Shown here piece after piece: positions 1 through 11,901 of a stretch of 64,000 nt of DNA (position 1 is the first letter of the stretch; every line of letters begins with the position of its first letter). The stretch is from the NCBI RefSeq assembly GCF_031755915.1, contig NC_083382.1, forward strand, positions 5,208,001 to 5,272,000. The letters run 5' to 3'. The notes under the pieces were generated by a model. That model was given only the letters and a program-made list of their open reading frames with translations, did no database searches and had not been told where the DNA came from. A program made the translations under genes and the position numbers. This DNA comes from Ziziphus jujuba. Lineage: Eukaryota > Streptophyta > Magnoliopsida > Rosales > Rhamnaceae.

Positions 1-3000
1 ATATGAACTCCAACCTCGTCGGAAAGGTCACCTTCACTCTTAATCGGTCCATCAGTAAAAACATACCGAGGTCAGAGACAAGACATTACATCTCTTTACA
101 TCCTAAACAAAATTCCCACAGCGAAACTTTGTTGAAGTTGGCACAATTGGATTTTAGTGTTTTACAAGCATTGCATCAAAAGGAAGTAGCCAACCTTTCA
201 AGGTATGTCTAAAGTAACTTGAAAGTATCTCTAGTATTTTGTTTACAAAATCCTTCAAATATGATCATGACAATATTATAGAGAGACTGAGTTTTTAATG
301 TTGCCATTTAATTAGTTGTGATGTTTCTTTCACACTTTCATTAGTATATTTAATTCAAAATAATTATTATATATTATAAATTTTTATGTTATTGAAAGTT
401 ATTATGGTTGTGTTATACATATGTGATTTAATTAGGTGGTGGAAAAACTTGGACTTTAAAAGGAAGTTGCCTTATGCAAGAGACAGACTAGTAGAATTAT
501 ACTTTTGGATTTATGCAATGTTTTTTGAACCCCAATATTCCCTTGCAAGAGTGTTAGTTACCAAAGTAGTAGTCATGGTATCCATCATAGATGATACCTT
601 TGATGCTTATGGTACATATGAAGAAATCAAACTTTTTACGGAAGCAGTCATGAGGTAATATAATTATAATTAATTTATGCTTTGAGCTCATATATGAATT
701 GGTTAGAATTTCGTTGACCTAGTGTTCTCCTCCCCCACACCCCCCCCTCCTTCTCTGAATCCATCATATTCAATTTATTCATTTATTATAGTAAAAATTG
801 TGATCCTTAACTATGATAAGATGTTACTTTTTGTTAATTAATGATTCTCAGGTGGGATATTAGTGCCAAAGATGTTCTTCCAGATTACATGAAAATGATA
901 TATCAGGAAATTTTGGACATTTATAGTCAATTTGAGGAGCATATTGACAAGGAAGGAAGATCCTATGGTTTAGCTTATGCAAAACAAGCGTGAGCCCAAT
1001 TAATCTTGAGTTTATCTTCTTTATTTTTTGTTTAAATTATTTAATAATGAAAATCTTCAAATGTAAAAGGGAGATTAAGGAAAAAAAAATATTCTTATAA
1101 CTTCTTAAAGGGATAAAAATAAATCTTTTTTTATTTGAGCAGAATTTATTTGTTTATGATAATTTTCCTGATCTGTTATGCTTATATACCACAAATGTTA
1201 TTTTTTTACCTTTTTTTTTATGAGTTTAGATGAAAGAATTAGTCCAAGCCTATTTTGATGAAGTTGATTGGTTTCATAATAAGAATAGTCCAAGGCTGGA
1301 AGAATACATATCCTGTAACACCCCATCCCAAACCATATTGGAATTCGTGCACGATGACCGAGGTTGACCGTTGACCGAGTGGGTCAAAAGTTAACTTTTT
1401 GTTCCAGTTGAAATTTCTAGTTGACCATGGTACTGTGGTGAAGTGCATGATGCCCCGAGTTCGTAGACTAGTAGCACGTCGAAAACGGAGCTACGGTTTG
1501 AAAGTTATGGGCAAAACAAATCGAGGTGCAAACTGCCCAAGAGGTGCCGGGAGTTGACTTTTTATCGTTGTATAATTTTCTTTTGACTTTTGTATGGTTG
1601 TAAAGTACTCGTCGATATGAGTTCATAAACTAGCGGCACGCTTAAATTGGATATTTGGTTAAAAAGTTATAGACCTGTGAAGTTCGCCGGATACCGTAAT
1701 ATTTTATTATATCTGGCTTAAGTGCACAGTAACACCACGTGTCGACACCTGATTGATCCACGTGGGTGAACAGTGTCACCCACGGTGGCTTTTATTTGGC
1801 AAAAACAATGGAGAGGAGAGAGAAAGAGAGAGAGGAGAGAGAGAGGGAGAGAGAGAAACGACCGGCCGCCAGAGTTGTCAAATTTTCCGACTGATTCTTG
1901 CTACATGCGCCGTCCAGACGGGAGCGCCTCCTCATTCCCAACCAAACCCTGAAATTTCACAGCCAACCGACCGGCGACGTGCCCGGATCGAGGCTTTTTC
2001 TGGCGGCGGCTCCGAATCCTTCAACCATCGAGATCTCCACATTCCGGCCTCCGTTCTTGTCACCGCCAGTACCGTTGGAACCCTCTCCCTTCAATGGTTG
2101 CCGGTGACCGCGATGGCTCGCCATAGAACTCCCTGTTCTGGCGAGTACCCAGTCCCGTCTCCAGTCCCTCTCCACTAATTCCGACCTCCTGAATCCAAAT
2201 CCAACGTCCTTTTCCTCCAATTCGCGATGGTTTGGGAGAATCGAAGAGTTGAATTCCGAAAGCTTTCCGACGAGATTCCGGCCACCTCGGGTCCAATCTC
2301 TGGGAAGTGAGACCGGATTTGTAATCCTCGTCACTCAAGCTTTGATTTGGTATATTACTCGTCAATTTTAGTTGTCGTTTGTGTTCGCTCCCCGGGTACC
2401 CATTTGGGAGTTACCCGATTAAAATATTAATATATTTGGTTGGTGTACTGTGGATGTTTTAGGTGCACGTGTGGGTAGTGGAGTTTATCCTGCGAAGGAT
2501 CTTAGCTGATATACGTGCTTAAGGTGAGTGACCCACCTTTAAAAATATTTTGGGGTAATTAATTATATTTATTTGGTGTTTAATTGGTATCTGCAATTAT
2601 GCTCATGTGGTGAAATTTAATTATAATTATGGAAAATATTGTTTTATAAGTACGTGTATGTTTGTTGTGCTTAACGGAATTTGGGTTATCCAAAAATCCT
2701 GATTTTTATTATTGTGATTTAATTTTATTTATTACGCATGAGTAAGGTATTTTCAGTAATAAATCGTATGTGGTTTTAATATTATTTTGGGCATAATTGG
2801 TTTAAATATTTTAAGGAAATTATTTGTTTAAATTGGTGGTTTAAATTTTATAATTATGCCCGTGGAATATCATTTGTGGACCTCGTGGTATGAGAAAAAT
2901 TATTTTTATATTGTTATCGATGGTTTCGTACCGGGTATGTTAAATGAAAATATGTGAGATGGTGAAATTGAAAACTGGTATATTTCCCATGGTGATTTTG

Positions 3001-5073
3001 GAAAATCGGTACGATAATAATTAATTTAATAATTATTTTAGACTCACTCATACAGTATTGGTGTTCCGGTGTATATGTGGTTAGCGCGCAAGTTATTATG
3101 TCTCCCGTGAGTTGCCATTGGACCGAGGGCAGGAAAGTTTGATATTGGCCACAGCCGCCCCCCTCCTTGGCCGGGATGACGATTTCAGCAGCGGTACTGT
3201 CGGGACATCGAAGTGTCGTATGCAAGTTTCTCTCTTTAATCTCCCGCCAGTCGGTGCTCGGGACGCTGGGTGTCGGAGGGCATCACTGGTATATGGTGTG
3301 GTGCGTCAAGTATAAATTTTTGGATGGAAATTTCAAACCCCAAAGTGTTCAAAATTATTTATCATATTTTATTACATTTTATTTATATTTGGGGTATTTA
3401 TTTATTGTTTATTAAATTATTTGATCTCCTGGTTTTCAGAAAATACGAATATCGGGTTTTGTGAAAATGTTTTAAAAAGGGAACATTTCCAACGGAGTGA
3501 ATAGTGAAGGTTTTGAGAGAAATTATTACTTTCAATTGTTATTATTATTTATCTATTTAATTGTCGGTATTAAATTAAATTCCCTTATTTGTTATATTAT
3601 TAATATTCAAAGTGTTTAGTAGATGGGGTCACTCACTGAGATGATTAGCATCTCACATTTTTAAATTCCGTTCCCTTAGGTGCAAGGGGTGGTAGACGTT
3701 CTTCCGGAGCGAACCAAATCTCCGTCGCGGTCTTAGTTCAAGAAGTACCTTTGTATTCGTTCATTTCAATTGTAATATTTCTTTTATCCTTGTTGTATTC
3801 TCTGCTAATAGTACTTCATGAAGCTATGTATACTGTTCTGGACACTTATGTATTATTTATGCACTGGATTACTGTTATTCCTGTGAAGTGCTGTAAAATT
3901 GTGGAATCAATTTGTAGTATTGTGGGAGGAATAAGGGGATGAATATAGAAGTGTGTTTTCAGTGCAGGAAATTTGTGGTAACTCCAACCCTTAGGGGAGG
4001 TTCTGTCGGATTTTCCATTGGAGGGTCCGGTAGGGTTTCCCTGGGATCAGGGCTTGTCTAGGGTTCCGGTGAGGAATTTTGGACGGGTCCTGACATATCC
4101 AATGGGGAAGTAAGTGCTGCTTGTTATGCCTTCATAACAACTTCGCTTCTATGCATGGGTGAGGAGAGTGCAACCGAAGAAACGTTCATTTGGGCCTCTA
4201 ATAAACCAAAAATCATTAAAACTGTTTCACTTATTGGCAGACTGCTGAATGACATTAAATCCCATACGATTGTTATATATATATATATATATATATAATT
4301 GTTACTATCTAAAAATATAATTAGACTAATATCCTATACGGTTGTTAGACTAAATTACTTTTTGTATTTTACCAATCAACCAAACTGTGAAGATTTTCAT
4401 ACTGCCTTTTATGTTTCTTCTTTTTTTTAAAAAAAGAAAAACCAGTTTTGTAAAATTATGCATTTCTTTATAATGAATTTGACAAAATTAGCCTTACACA
4501 CCTACATATATGAAAGTTTTCAAAACAAAATTACTAGCATGGTTCATCAAATTCATAAAGCAACAAGGGTTTTTTTTTTTTAAATAATTTTTTTTCTATG
4601 TGGTTTAGTTAATTAATTTCATTTCAAGTCATTTGAATTCCTTTATTACATTTTTACTTCGCTCTTATACATATACAATTAGGAATGATGTAATTATTTT
4701 ATATTGTCTATGCCGTTTGCAACTATATATTTATGTGTGTTTTTTGTATCTTTTTAATTGGTAGTTCGAGCAGAGGAGAGAACATTGTGCATCGGCAGTT
4801 GAATGTTGCATGGAACAACATGGAGTTGAAGAAGAAAAGGCACATAAAATGTTGCACCAAGAAATTGAAAATGCTTGGAAAGATATAAACCAGGAGTTCA
4901 TGAAGCCAGCTGCTGTAGCAACCCCTGTTCTTGACTGCGTTCTAAATCTTGCACGCGTGTCAAATGTTATTTATGAGGACGGTGATGGTTATACCAATTC
5001 TCATTTGATCAAAGACACCATTACTTTGCTGCTTGTCGATCTTATACCCATTCACGAGCATCTTCTTCCGTAA
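1..5073 (+). pseudogene. Sesquiterpene synthase (TPS-a type) pseudogene, 3' exons
   Basis: Terpene synthases of this class cyclise prenyl diphosphates such as FPP in the cytosol. Exons read: 3-202 (exon 3, truncated by the window edge; contains PRSETRHYISL), 436-654 (exon 4; WWKNLDF, ARDR, and the Mg-binding aspartate motif DDTFD), 852-990 (exon 5), 1230-1313 plus 4101-4268 (exon 6, split by an LTR insertion), and 4765-5073 (exon 7, ending TAA). The second metal motif, of NSE/DTE type, reads NDIKSHT at the end of exon 6 and FE at the start of exon 7. Introns 3 and 4 are canonical GT..AG. Lesions: a 2782-bp insertion inside exon 6; the exon 5 donor lacks a base (GCG followed by TGAGCC), so the canonical GT leaves the next exon out of frame; the exon 6 donor is AT where GT is expected. 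Residues are otherwise well kept, so loss is probably recent. The C-terminal exon alone is open and intact. Exons 1-2 lie outside the window. TPS-a is inferred from exon organisation and motifs; the product cannot be predicted. Confidence 0.9.
1314..4095 (+). mobile_element. Solo LTR (long-LTR family), copy 1
   Basis: Starts TGTAACACCCCATCCC and ends GGACGGGTCCTGACA. It is flanked by the 5-bp duplication TATCC (1309-1313 and 4096-4100). TG..CA ends plus a 5-bp duplication are the signature of LTR retrotransposon integration. No primer-binding site, polypurine tract or gag-pol frame occurs inside, so it reads as a solo LTR of 2.8 kb. Internal marks shared by all copies are a GA-rich tract (about 1808-1860), a GC-rich block (about 1862-2330), the segment around 3110-3310 beginning GTTGCCATTGGACCG, and GTCACTCACTGAGATGATTAGCATC near 3627. 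It carries the GGTGGTAGACGTTCTTCCGG variant (subfamily A). The short reading frames inside are not genes. A Ty3/gypsy (Del/Tekay-like) origin is an inference from the TGTAACACCCCG start. Confidence 0.85.
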
Positions 5074-6485
5074 TATGTTATCCTAGCTCTCTCTCTATAT
5101 ATATATATAATCATAATAATTTCCTATTAGATCATCAAAATGGATTTTCCAGTAAATCTTTTATTATTAATTTTTGGATTACTGTTAAAATTTAAAATTT
5201 GTGGATTATATGAGTTTGGTAAAATAATAAAATTCTAAAAAGCAAAATGAAATATATTTTTAAATCTCAAGTATTGACCTTTAAAGCAATCCAAAAGTTG
5301 ATAAGTAAGATTTTCATGGTTTTTCCATTACGTTGTACTAATAACGGAATTCCATTATATTATATTATATATATATAATAATTATAAAATAAAGAAGGAG
5401 AATTAGTCCTTTGTATTTTCTCTTTTGATCTCCTGTTTGTTTGTTGAGTTTATTAAGAGTTCATTAATAAGTGAGTTTAAATATTATATATATAGAATTA
5501 TTATAAAATAAAGAGAGAGAATTAGTTCTCTGATTTTCTCTTATGATTTCCAATTGGTTTTTTGACTGTTTTATGGGTGCATTAATAAGTGAATTTGAAT
5601 ATTCATGTTTTTAAAGTGACTTATTTACTTTGTTGTAATATATACTTTCATCATTAGTAAAATTTCATTTTTCATGTGAGTCAATTAGTTCTTTCAAAAA
5701 GAATATGCACTATTTGTTTAACAACAAAATGGCATAATTAATTGCTTACATGCAATTATTTATATCCAAATTATTTTATTAATGACAGATAATTAGGTCT
5801 TTTAAATATAAATTATATCATATATTATTAGTACTTCGACACTAGTTACAAAACCTCTTTATAGTTATACTATTTGGACAAAATTAATTTTATAACTATA
5901 AAAAGATTATAATTTACTAGCGTTACAGTGAAAAATATTTTGACTTCAATAAGAATAGTATCCATTTCGATGAGTTATTATATCCTTGCAATTTTATCAA
6001 TATTATAATAACTTTAATGAATAAATCATTGTCTCAAGCAATTTTTACATAAATATTTTATATCATCATGAATTTTTACTATAAGATACCATATATATTT
6101 TGCAATGGATAATTATCATTATGTAGAGATAAAATTCCTTAATATGAGACTTAAAAAAATTATAATTTATTATAATGTAGAATTTATTCTTATTTATAAC
6201 CAACTCAAATTAAGACTAAAATTTTTTATGACTAAAGAGAGATTATTCCAATATATGATATTACTATAAAAATAATTTTACTATGTTTAGAACTTAAATG
6301 TAATGCATACTAACTATTAATTAATTTTTGTTATTTATTCATTAAAAACAAAAACTATATGATATGTATCAATGGTTTGCAAAAAATTGATTGGCATGAA
6401 TAAAGGAATTGTAAATTCCAAAAAACAAAAAGGTTAACTTTAAATCAGAAAGGAATATATATATTGTATAATTAAAGTATAAAAG
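5074..6485. repeat. AT-rich spacer with a ~118-bp tandem duplication
   Basis: Downstream of the terpene synthase stop codon. Two diverged tandem units lie at about 5378-5495 and 5496-5620, each with AAATAAAG..GAGAATTAGT, CTCTT(T/A)TGAT and CATTAATAAGTGA. No coding signal was recognised in the rest. Confidence 0.6.
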
Positions 6486-7607
6486 TGTCAGGACCCGTCC
6501 AAAATTTCTCACCGAAACCCTAGACAAGCCCTGATCCCAGGGAAACCCTACCGAACCCTCCAATGGAAAATCCAGCAGAACCTCCCCTAAGGGTTGGACT
6601 TACCACAAATTTTCTGCACTGAAAACACACTTCTAATAAACGTCCTCTTATTCCTCCCACATTACTACAATATAATTCCATAAATTTACAGTACTTCAAA
6701 ATAAATAACAGTAAATCAGTGCATAATTAATAACTAAATGTCCAATACAGTATACAGAGCATTATACAAATAAATGTGGAATTAATACAATGATAGACGA
6801 AGCAATACAAAATGGAGAGGAAAGAGGAAAGAAATGCTTCTTAGACTTTCGGCAATGAACTGAGACGTCGGGCTCGCCCCGGACGATCAACGTCTCCCAA
6901 CCTCGACCTAGGGGAACGGAATTTTAAAAAAAATATGAGATGCTAATCATCTCAGTGAGTGACCCTATTTACTGTACAATTAAAAAGCAACGTTAATTAT
7001 AGAACACTGGTTAATTACGAATAAATAAATAATTAATTAATAATTAATTGGAAATAATATTTTCTCTCAAAACCCTCACCATTCACTCCGTTGGAAAGAT
7101 TCCCCTTTTAAAACATTTTCGCAAAACCCAATCTTTTATACCCCAAACATCAAGGAAAACAATTAGTCAATAAATTTCGAATAAAATACAAAAATTTAAG
7201 GATCCAAATTTATAATGGAAATAAAGAATAAGACATCATTGGATACCATAAATAAAATCATAAATAATACTTATATTAAAGAAATTTGGCATAAGAACAA
7301 AAATAAATCCAATATATAAATTATAAAGTTTATTGTTTAAATCAAGGAAATAACCAAAGGAATATTTTAAATCAATTTAAACATCTATATAAAACAATTG
7401 AAAAAAAAATAGAATTTATTTTAAAATATCAATCGATTTAAATGATAAAATCAAGACAAACAACTCTTAAACATTAATGAGAATAGGTAATAAAATTACA
7501 ATAACAATTCCATAAAATTTGTGTAAAGCTTTAAATTTAAATAAATAATAAAAACAACGATTTATACAACATATACAATGTACCATACGATGTACCAATC
7601 TGTAAAC

Positions 7608-7845
7608 CGTGGGATACACCCACCTCACGACCTTTAATATGTGAAAGGTGTCGTGAAAATAATAAATAATTGTCGGGACGTATCCAACCTCACAGTCTGT
7701 GGCAATAATAAACCGTTGGATAATACCAACCTCACGGCATCGTGGTAATAATAATAAACCGTCGGATAAACCCGACCTCACAATTCATGGTAATAATAGA
7801 TAACCGTTGGATGAAACCAACCTCACGGCATTGTGGTAAACCCAG
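7608..7845. repeat. Degenerate ~45-bp minisatellite inside LTR copy 2
   Basis: About five units built on AACCGTTGGATAAAACCAAC followed by CTCACGGCATTGTGGTAATAATA. Each unit contains a short inverted repeat (GTTGG..CCAAC), and spacer bases often change in compensating pairs (GTCGG..CCGAC, GTGGG..CCCAC). It lies where other family members have the GTTGCCATTGGACCG block. Confidence 0.65.
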
Positions 7846-9196
7846 CACGCTGTAATATAATATTGAATCAAACTCTAGTACTATATGGTACATCAATTAA
7901 AAATAACCAATACAGTATCCTACTGTATCATAATCATAATTTAATTGTCAAGTTCAACCGCTTGTTTAAATATTTCAAAATTTTCAAATAGTCATTTCAT
8001 ACGAAAATCAGAAATACCACAGTAAAATATATTCACCATAAATCAATTTTTAAACCCATAAAATTCTTAAAATATTTGAACATGCTTAAAATCATAAAAT
8101 TTTCCATCTGCTTCTCAAATAAATCATTTCCGAAATGATTTAAAACCCCAAATTAAATACCAAAATATTTAACTACTCCAAGTTCACTTATGAATCCATT
8201 AGAATTTAAAACCATTTAATATATTGTCAAACCTTACATAAAATGACAACTCATATTTAATAAGGCAAATATTTTTATATGCATAATCCAAACATTCGAT
8301 CAAATGGTATATAAGCCAAATTATTCGAACACATATATATCATATTATACCCCAAAACAATTTTTAAAACTAATAACCATAGCAATAATTAAAATACATC
8401 TAACCACAATTTCTTTAAATTTCCAAATATATTCTTTTGGCACCAAAACATATATTAAAAACATTATAAATTAGCAATACCATTTATCTGGAAATTCTCT
8501 TAATATCAAATACATAAAACATATTTATCAAATATTTAATTTTGAGATATTTCAACAATGAAATTTGATAAAATTTACCAAAATCTCAAATTCCTTAGGA
8601 CCAACATATTTTATGATGCCCAAATATTTAATTCCATTCAATTTTGGCATCAAAAATTCCAAATATAATTTTACTAAATATTCAACACATCAAACATATT
8701 TTCAAATAACCAATTAACACAAAATATATATATTTTAACATCCCAAAAATAATTTTGAAGGTGGGTCACTCACCTCGAGCATGTAATTAATCCAAGATCT
8801 TCCATGAGATCAATTCCACGACGTACACGTGCTCCTAGAACAACAATATTACACATCTCAAATAAATTAATATTTTATTCGGGTAAATAATACCCGGTAT
8901 CGGGGGCCTAACATAAACGTTGTCCAAAATTGACAAATTATAAGTCTATGGAAAGCTTGTGAGATGAGGATCATATTACCAACCTCCATTGAGCTCAATT
9001 CAACCGGCGGTGGCTGGAATTTGGCCTGAAAGCTTCGGCCGATCTTGATCTCCTCGTATCTCGTAAATCGACGGGAGTTGAGTTAATCGGAGCTCAGAAT
9101 CAGAATTAGAGGGTCCAAATTAGTCGGAAAGGACCGGTTGCATGACCGGTGGCTGCCGGAAAACCAGCAAACTAGCGACACACCGGCCGCCGGCGT

Positions 9197-9614
9197 TGTA
9201 ACAGCCCAGACCACCAGCATGAGATATTGTTCGCTTTGGGCCCAGCCCGCACGGTTTTGCTCTGCGACCCCATTACACTGTGGGTCCACAAAAAGCATCT
9301 TAAGGGAAAAGTATCCACACCACCTTATAAGGCGTGCTTCGTTCCCCTTTCCAACCGATGTGGGATGTTACAATCCTCCCTCCTTAGGGCCCAGCGTCCT
9401 CGCTGGCACACCGATCCGGGTACTGGCTCTGATACCACTGTAACAGCCTAGACCACCCCCATGAGATATTGTCCGCTTTGGGCCAAGCCCGCACGGTTTT
9501 GCTCTGCGACCCCGTTACACTGTGGGTCCACAAAACGAGTCTCAAGGGAAAGGTATCCACACCACCTTATAAGGCGTGCTTCGTTCCCCTTTCCAACCGA
9601 TGTGGGATGTTACA
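9197..9614 (-). mobile_element. TRIM element 1 of nested cluster
   Basis: Two 176-bp LTRs (9197-9372 and 9439-9614) start TGTAACAGCC and end GATGTGGGATGTTACA on the plus strand. They flank a 66-bp internal segment. That segment carries the complement of TGGTATCAGAGCC (9425-9437), a primer-binding site matching tRNA-iMet of plant LTR elements. It has no coding capacity. Size (418 bp) and structure fit terminal-repeat retrotransposons in miniature. Confidence 0.85.
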
Positions 9615-9618
9615 ATAC

Positions 9619-10030
9619 TGTAACAGCCCAGATCACCCGCATGAGATATTGTCCGCTTTGGGCCCAGTCCGCACGGTTTTGCTCTGCGACCCTGTTACAC
9701 TGTGGATTCACAAAACGCGTCTCAAGGGAAAGGTATCCATACCACCTTATAAGGCGTGCTTCGTTCCCCTTTCCAACCGATGTGGGATGTTACAATCCTC
9801 CCTCCTTAGGGCCCAGCGTCCTCGCTGGCACACCGATCCGGGTACTGGCTCTGATTCCATTGTAACAGTCCAGTCCACCCGCATCAAGATATTATCCTCT
9901 TTGGCCCAGGTTTCACTCCCTCTCTCCCCCCTGGCCTCAAGGTTTTGTTAAAACGCGTCTTGAAGGGAGAGGTATCCACAGCCTTATAAAGACCGCTTCG
10001 TGCCCCTCTCCAACCGATGTGGGATGTTAG
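9619..10030 (-). mobile_element. TRIM element 2 of nested cluster, one LTR diverged
   Basis: LTR 9619-9794 is 176 bp and close to the LTRs of element 1. Internal segment 9795-9860. The second LTR (9861 to about 10030) is clearly diverged, with a pyrimidine-rich stretch (CTCCCTCTCTCCCCCCTGG) and a damaged terminus. Only four bases (ATAC) separate it from element 1. The mismatch between its LTRs suggests age or recombination between elements. Confidence 0.75.
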
Positions 10031-10035
10031 AGGAT

Positions 10036-10453
10036 TGTAACATCCCACATCGGTTTGAAAGGGGAACGAAGCACGCCTTATAAGGTGGTGTGGATACCTT
10101 TCCCTTGAGACGCGTTTTGTGGACCCACAATGTAACGGGGTCGCAGAGCAAAACCGTGTGGGCTGGGCCCAAAGCGGACAATATCTCATGCGGGTGGTCT
10201 GGGCTGTTACAGTGGTATCAGAGCCAGTACCCAGATCGGTGTGCCAGCGAGGACGCTGGGCCCTAAGGAGGGAAGATTGTAACATCCCACATCGGTTGGA
10301 AAGGGGAATGAACCACGCCTTATAAGGTGGTGTGGATACCTTTCCCTTGAGACTCGTTTTATGGACTCACAGTGTAACGGAGTCGCAGAGCAAAACTGTG
10401 CGGGCTGGGCCCAAAGTGGACAATATCTCATGCAGATAGTATGGGCTGTTACA
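10036..10453 (+). mobile_element. TRIM element 3 of nested cluster
   Basis: LTRs 10036-10211 and 10278-10453, both 176 bp, start TGTAACATCCCACATCGG and end CTGTTACA. The 66-bp internal segment begins GTGGTATCAGAGCCAGTACC (primer site at 10213-10225). Orientation is opposite to elements 1 and 2, making the cluster a large imperfect inverted repeat. The cluster is flanked by GGCGT (9192-9196) and GGCAT (10454-10458), a probable one-mismatch target duplication. Confidence 0.85.
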
Positions 10454-11417
10454 GGCATTGAAGGTCGATCCCGGGGCCTCCACTGGCCATTCATCCGGAG
10501 ATTTGGCCGCCGGTGTCGCCCAGCTGTGGGCTTTTAGATCGGCCGGCAAAACCAAACCTAAAATTTTTTGTCAAAAAAATGTTGCGGAGGTACCCACTAT
10601 TCGGAGTACCCTTCAAAAGGAAAAAGATGTGTTTGTCAGGTTCGGTTCTTCTTAGTTGGGTTGGGCGGGTTCGACCAGAAATGCTATGCTTTCCGATGGC
10701 CCGTGAGAACGAAAAACGGTGAGGCTGAGAGGGAGAGGAGGAGAGAGAGAGAAGAAAGAAGGGAGAAGAAGAAAGTCCCGTGTTCCCCCCCCCCCCCTTT
10801 TTTTCCCTACGTGGGGAGAAGAAAAGAAAAAGAAAAAGAAAAAGCAAAAGAAAAAAATAAATAAACTATTAAAAAAATAATATTAAAATAATATTATTAT
10901 ATAAAATAACAATAATAAAATAATATGGTATTAAGCATGGTTGACATGTGGCATCTCATCATGGTGATACATGGTCACATTTATTAAGTCACACGTGGCA
11001 TATTGTTATATGTTTAAAAATAATATTAAAATAATACGGTATTTTAAAATTTTGCAGGTCCATAACTTTTTAACGGGATGTCCAAATCAGGCGTGCCACT
11101 AGTCTATGGACTCATATTGACGAGCACTTCACAATCATGTATGAGTCAAAACTCATTTCTCCATAAATAAAAAGTCAACTCCGGCACCCTTGGACAGTTT
11201 GGACCCCAATCTTGTTTTGCTCATATCTTTCAAACCGTAGCTCCGTTTTCAATGTGCTACTAGTCTACAAACTCATGCCAATGTGTACTTCGTAACGGTA
11301 CCTCAGTCAACCTAGAGTTCCATCCGAGTCAAAAAGTCAACTTTTGACCCCTTGGTCAACGGTCAACCTCGGTCAAAGTTGAAAATTTTTCGTTGTACTT
11401 TGGGACGGGGTGTTACA

Positions 11418-11627
11418 AAAAGCATCTTTCGTAGAGATGCGAATTATAAAAATAAACATACCGCATAAACAAAGCAATACGAAGAGTATTTTAAAAAAAA
11501 GATTACTATTTCATTGTAATTTTTAAAATAAATATCAAAGTATTATGACCCAAATATTATCAAAATAAATATATATGAGAAACCTGTTAGATATTTTAAA
11601 ATTTTTTAAAAAGTAAAATTTTCCTTG
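11418..11627. other. Short AT-rich spacer between two LTR copies
   Basis: Begins with the AAAAG target duplication of copy 2. No coding or repeat identity recognised. It is presumably host sequence left between copies 2 and 3. Confidence 0.4.
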
Positions 11628-11854
11628 TCACTCAATCTTCGATTCGGCATATTACTCGTTAATTTTGGTTAATATTTGTGTTCGTCCCCTCGGATATCGG
11701 ATATTATTTATCCGAATAAAATATTATTTTATTTGACTGTGTGTAAATTGTTATTTTAGGAGCACGTGTGGATTGACGAATCAATCCTATGGTGGATCGT
11801 GGTTTAATTGTGTGCTCGAGGTACGTGACCCACCTTTAAAATTATTTTGGGATG

Positions 11855-11901
<47 letters not shown>

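Larger units (their letters stand above)
6486..11417 (-). mobile_element. Solo LTR, copy 2, with a nested TRIM cluster
   Basis: Reverse orientation: starts TGTCAGGACCCGTCC and ends GGACGGGGTGTTACA. It has a perfect 5-bp target duplication AAAAG (6481-6485 and 11418-11422), so the element is complete despite its 4.9 kb. The excess length comes from a 1257-bp TRIM cluster (9197-10453) and from sequence that includes a ~45-bp minisatellite near 7608-7845. It carries the subfamily B palindromic segment (complement of GACGTTGATCGTCCGGGG, near 6863-6896). The purine-rich tract at 10717-10775 corresponds to the GA tract of the other copies. No internal retroviral genes. Confidence 0.8.

Noticed and set aside
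7600..7850. CRISPR-like array of short repeats
   Set aside because: Units are degenerate, lack unique spacers, and sit inside a plant LTR; it is a minisatellite.
10036..10453. Cassandra-type TRIM (5S rRNA-bearing LTR)
   Set aside because: The TGTAACATCCCACATCGG start is similar, but no 5S rRNA promoter or body sequence is present in the LTR.
9138..10494. Several overlapping 60-160 codon frames on both strands
   Set aside because: All fall in the TRIM LTRs. The similar translations simply reflect the repeated LTRs, and the elements have no coding capacity.
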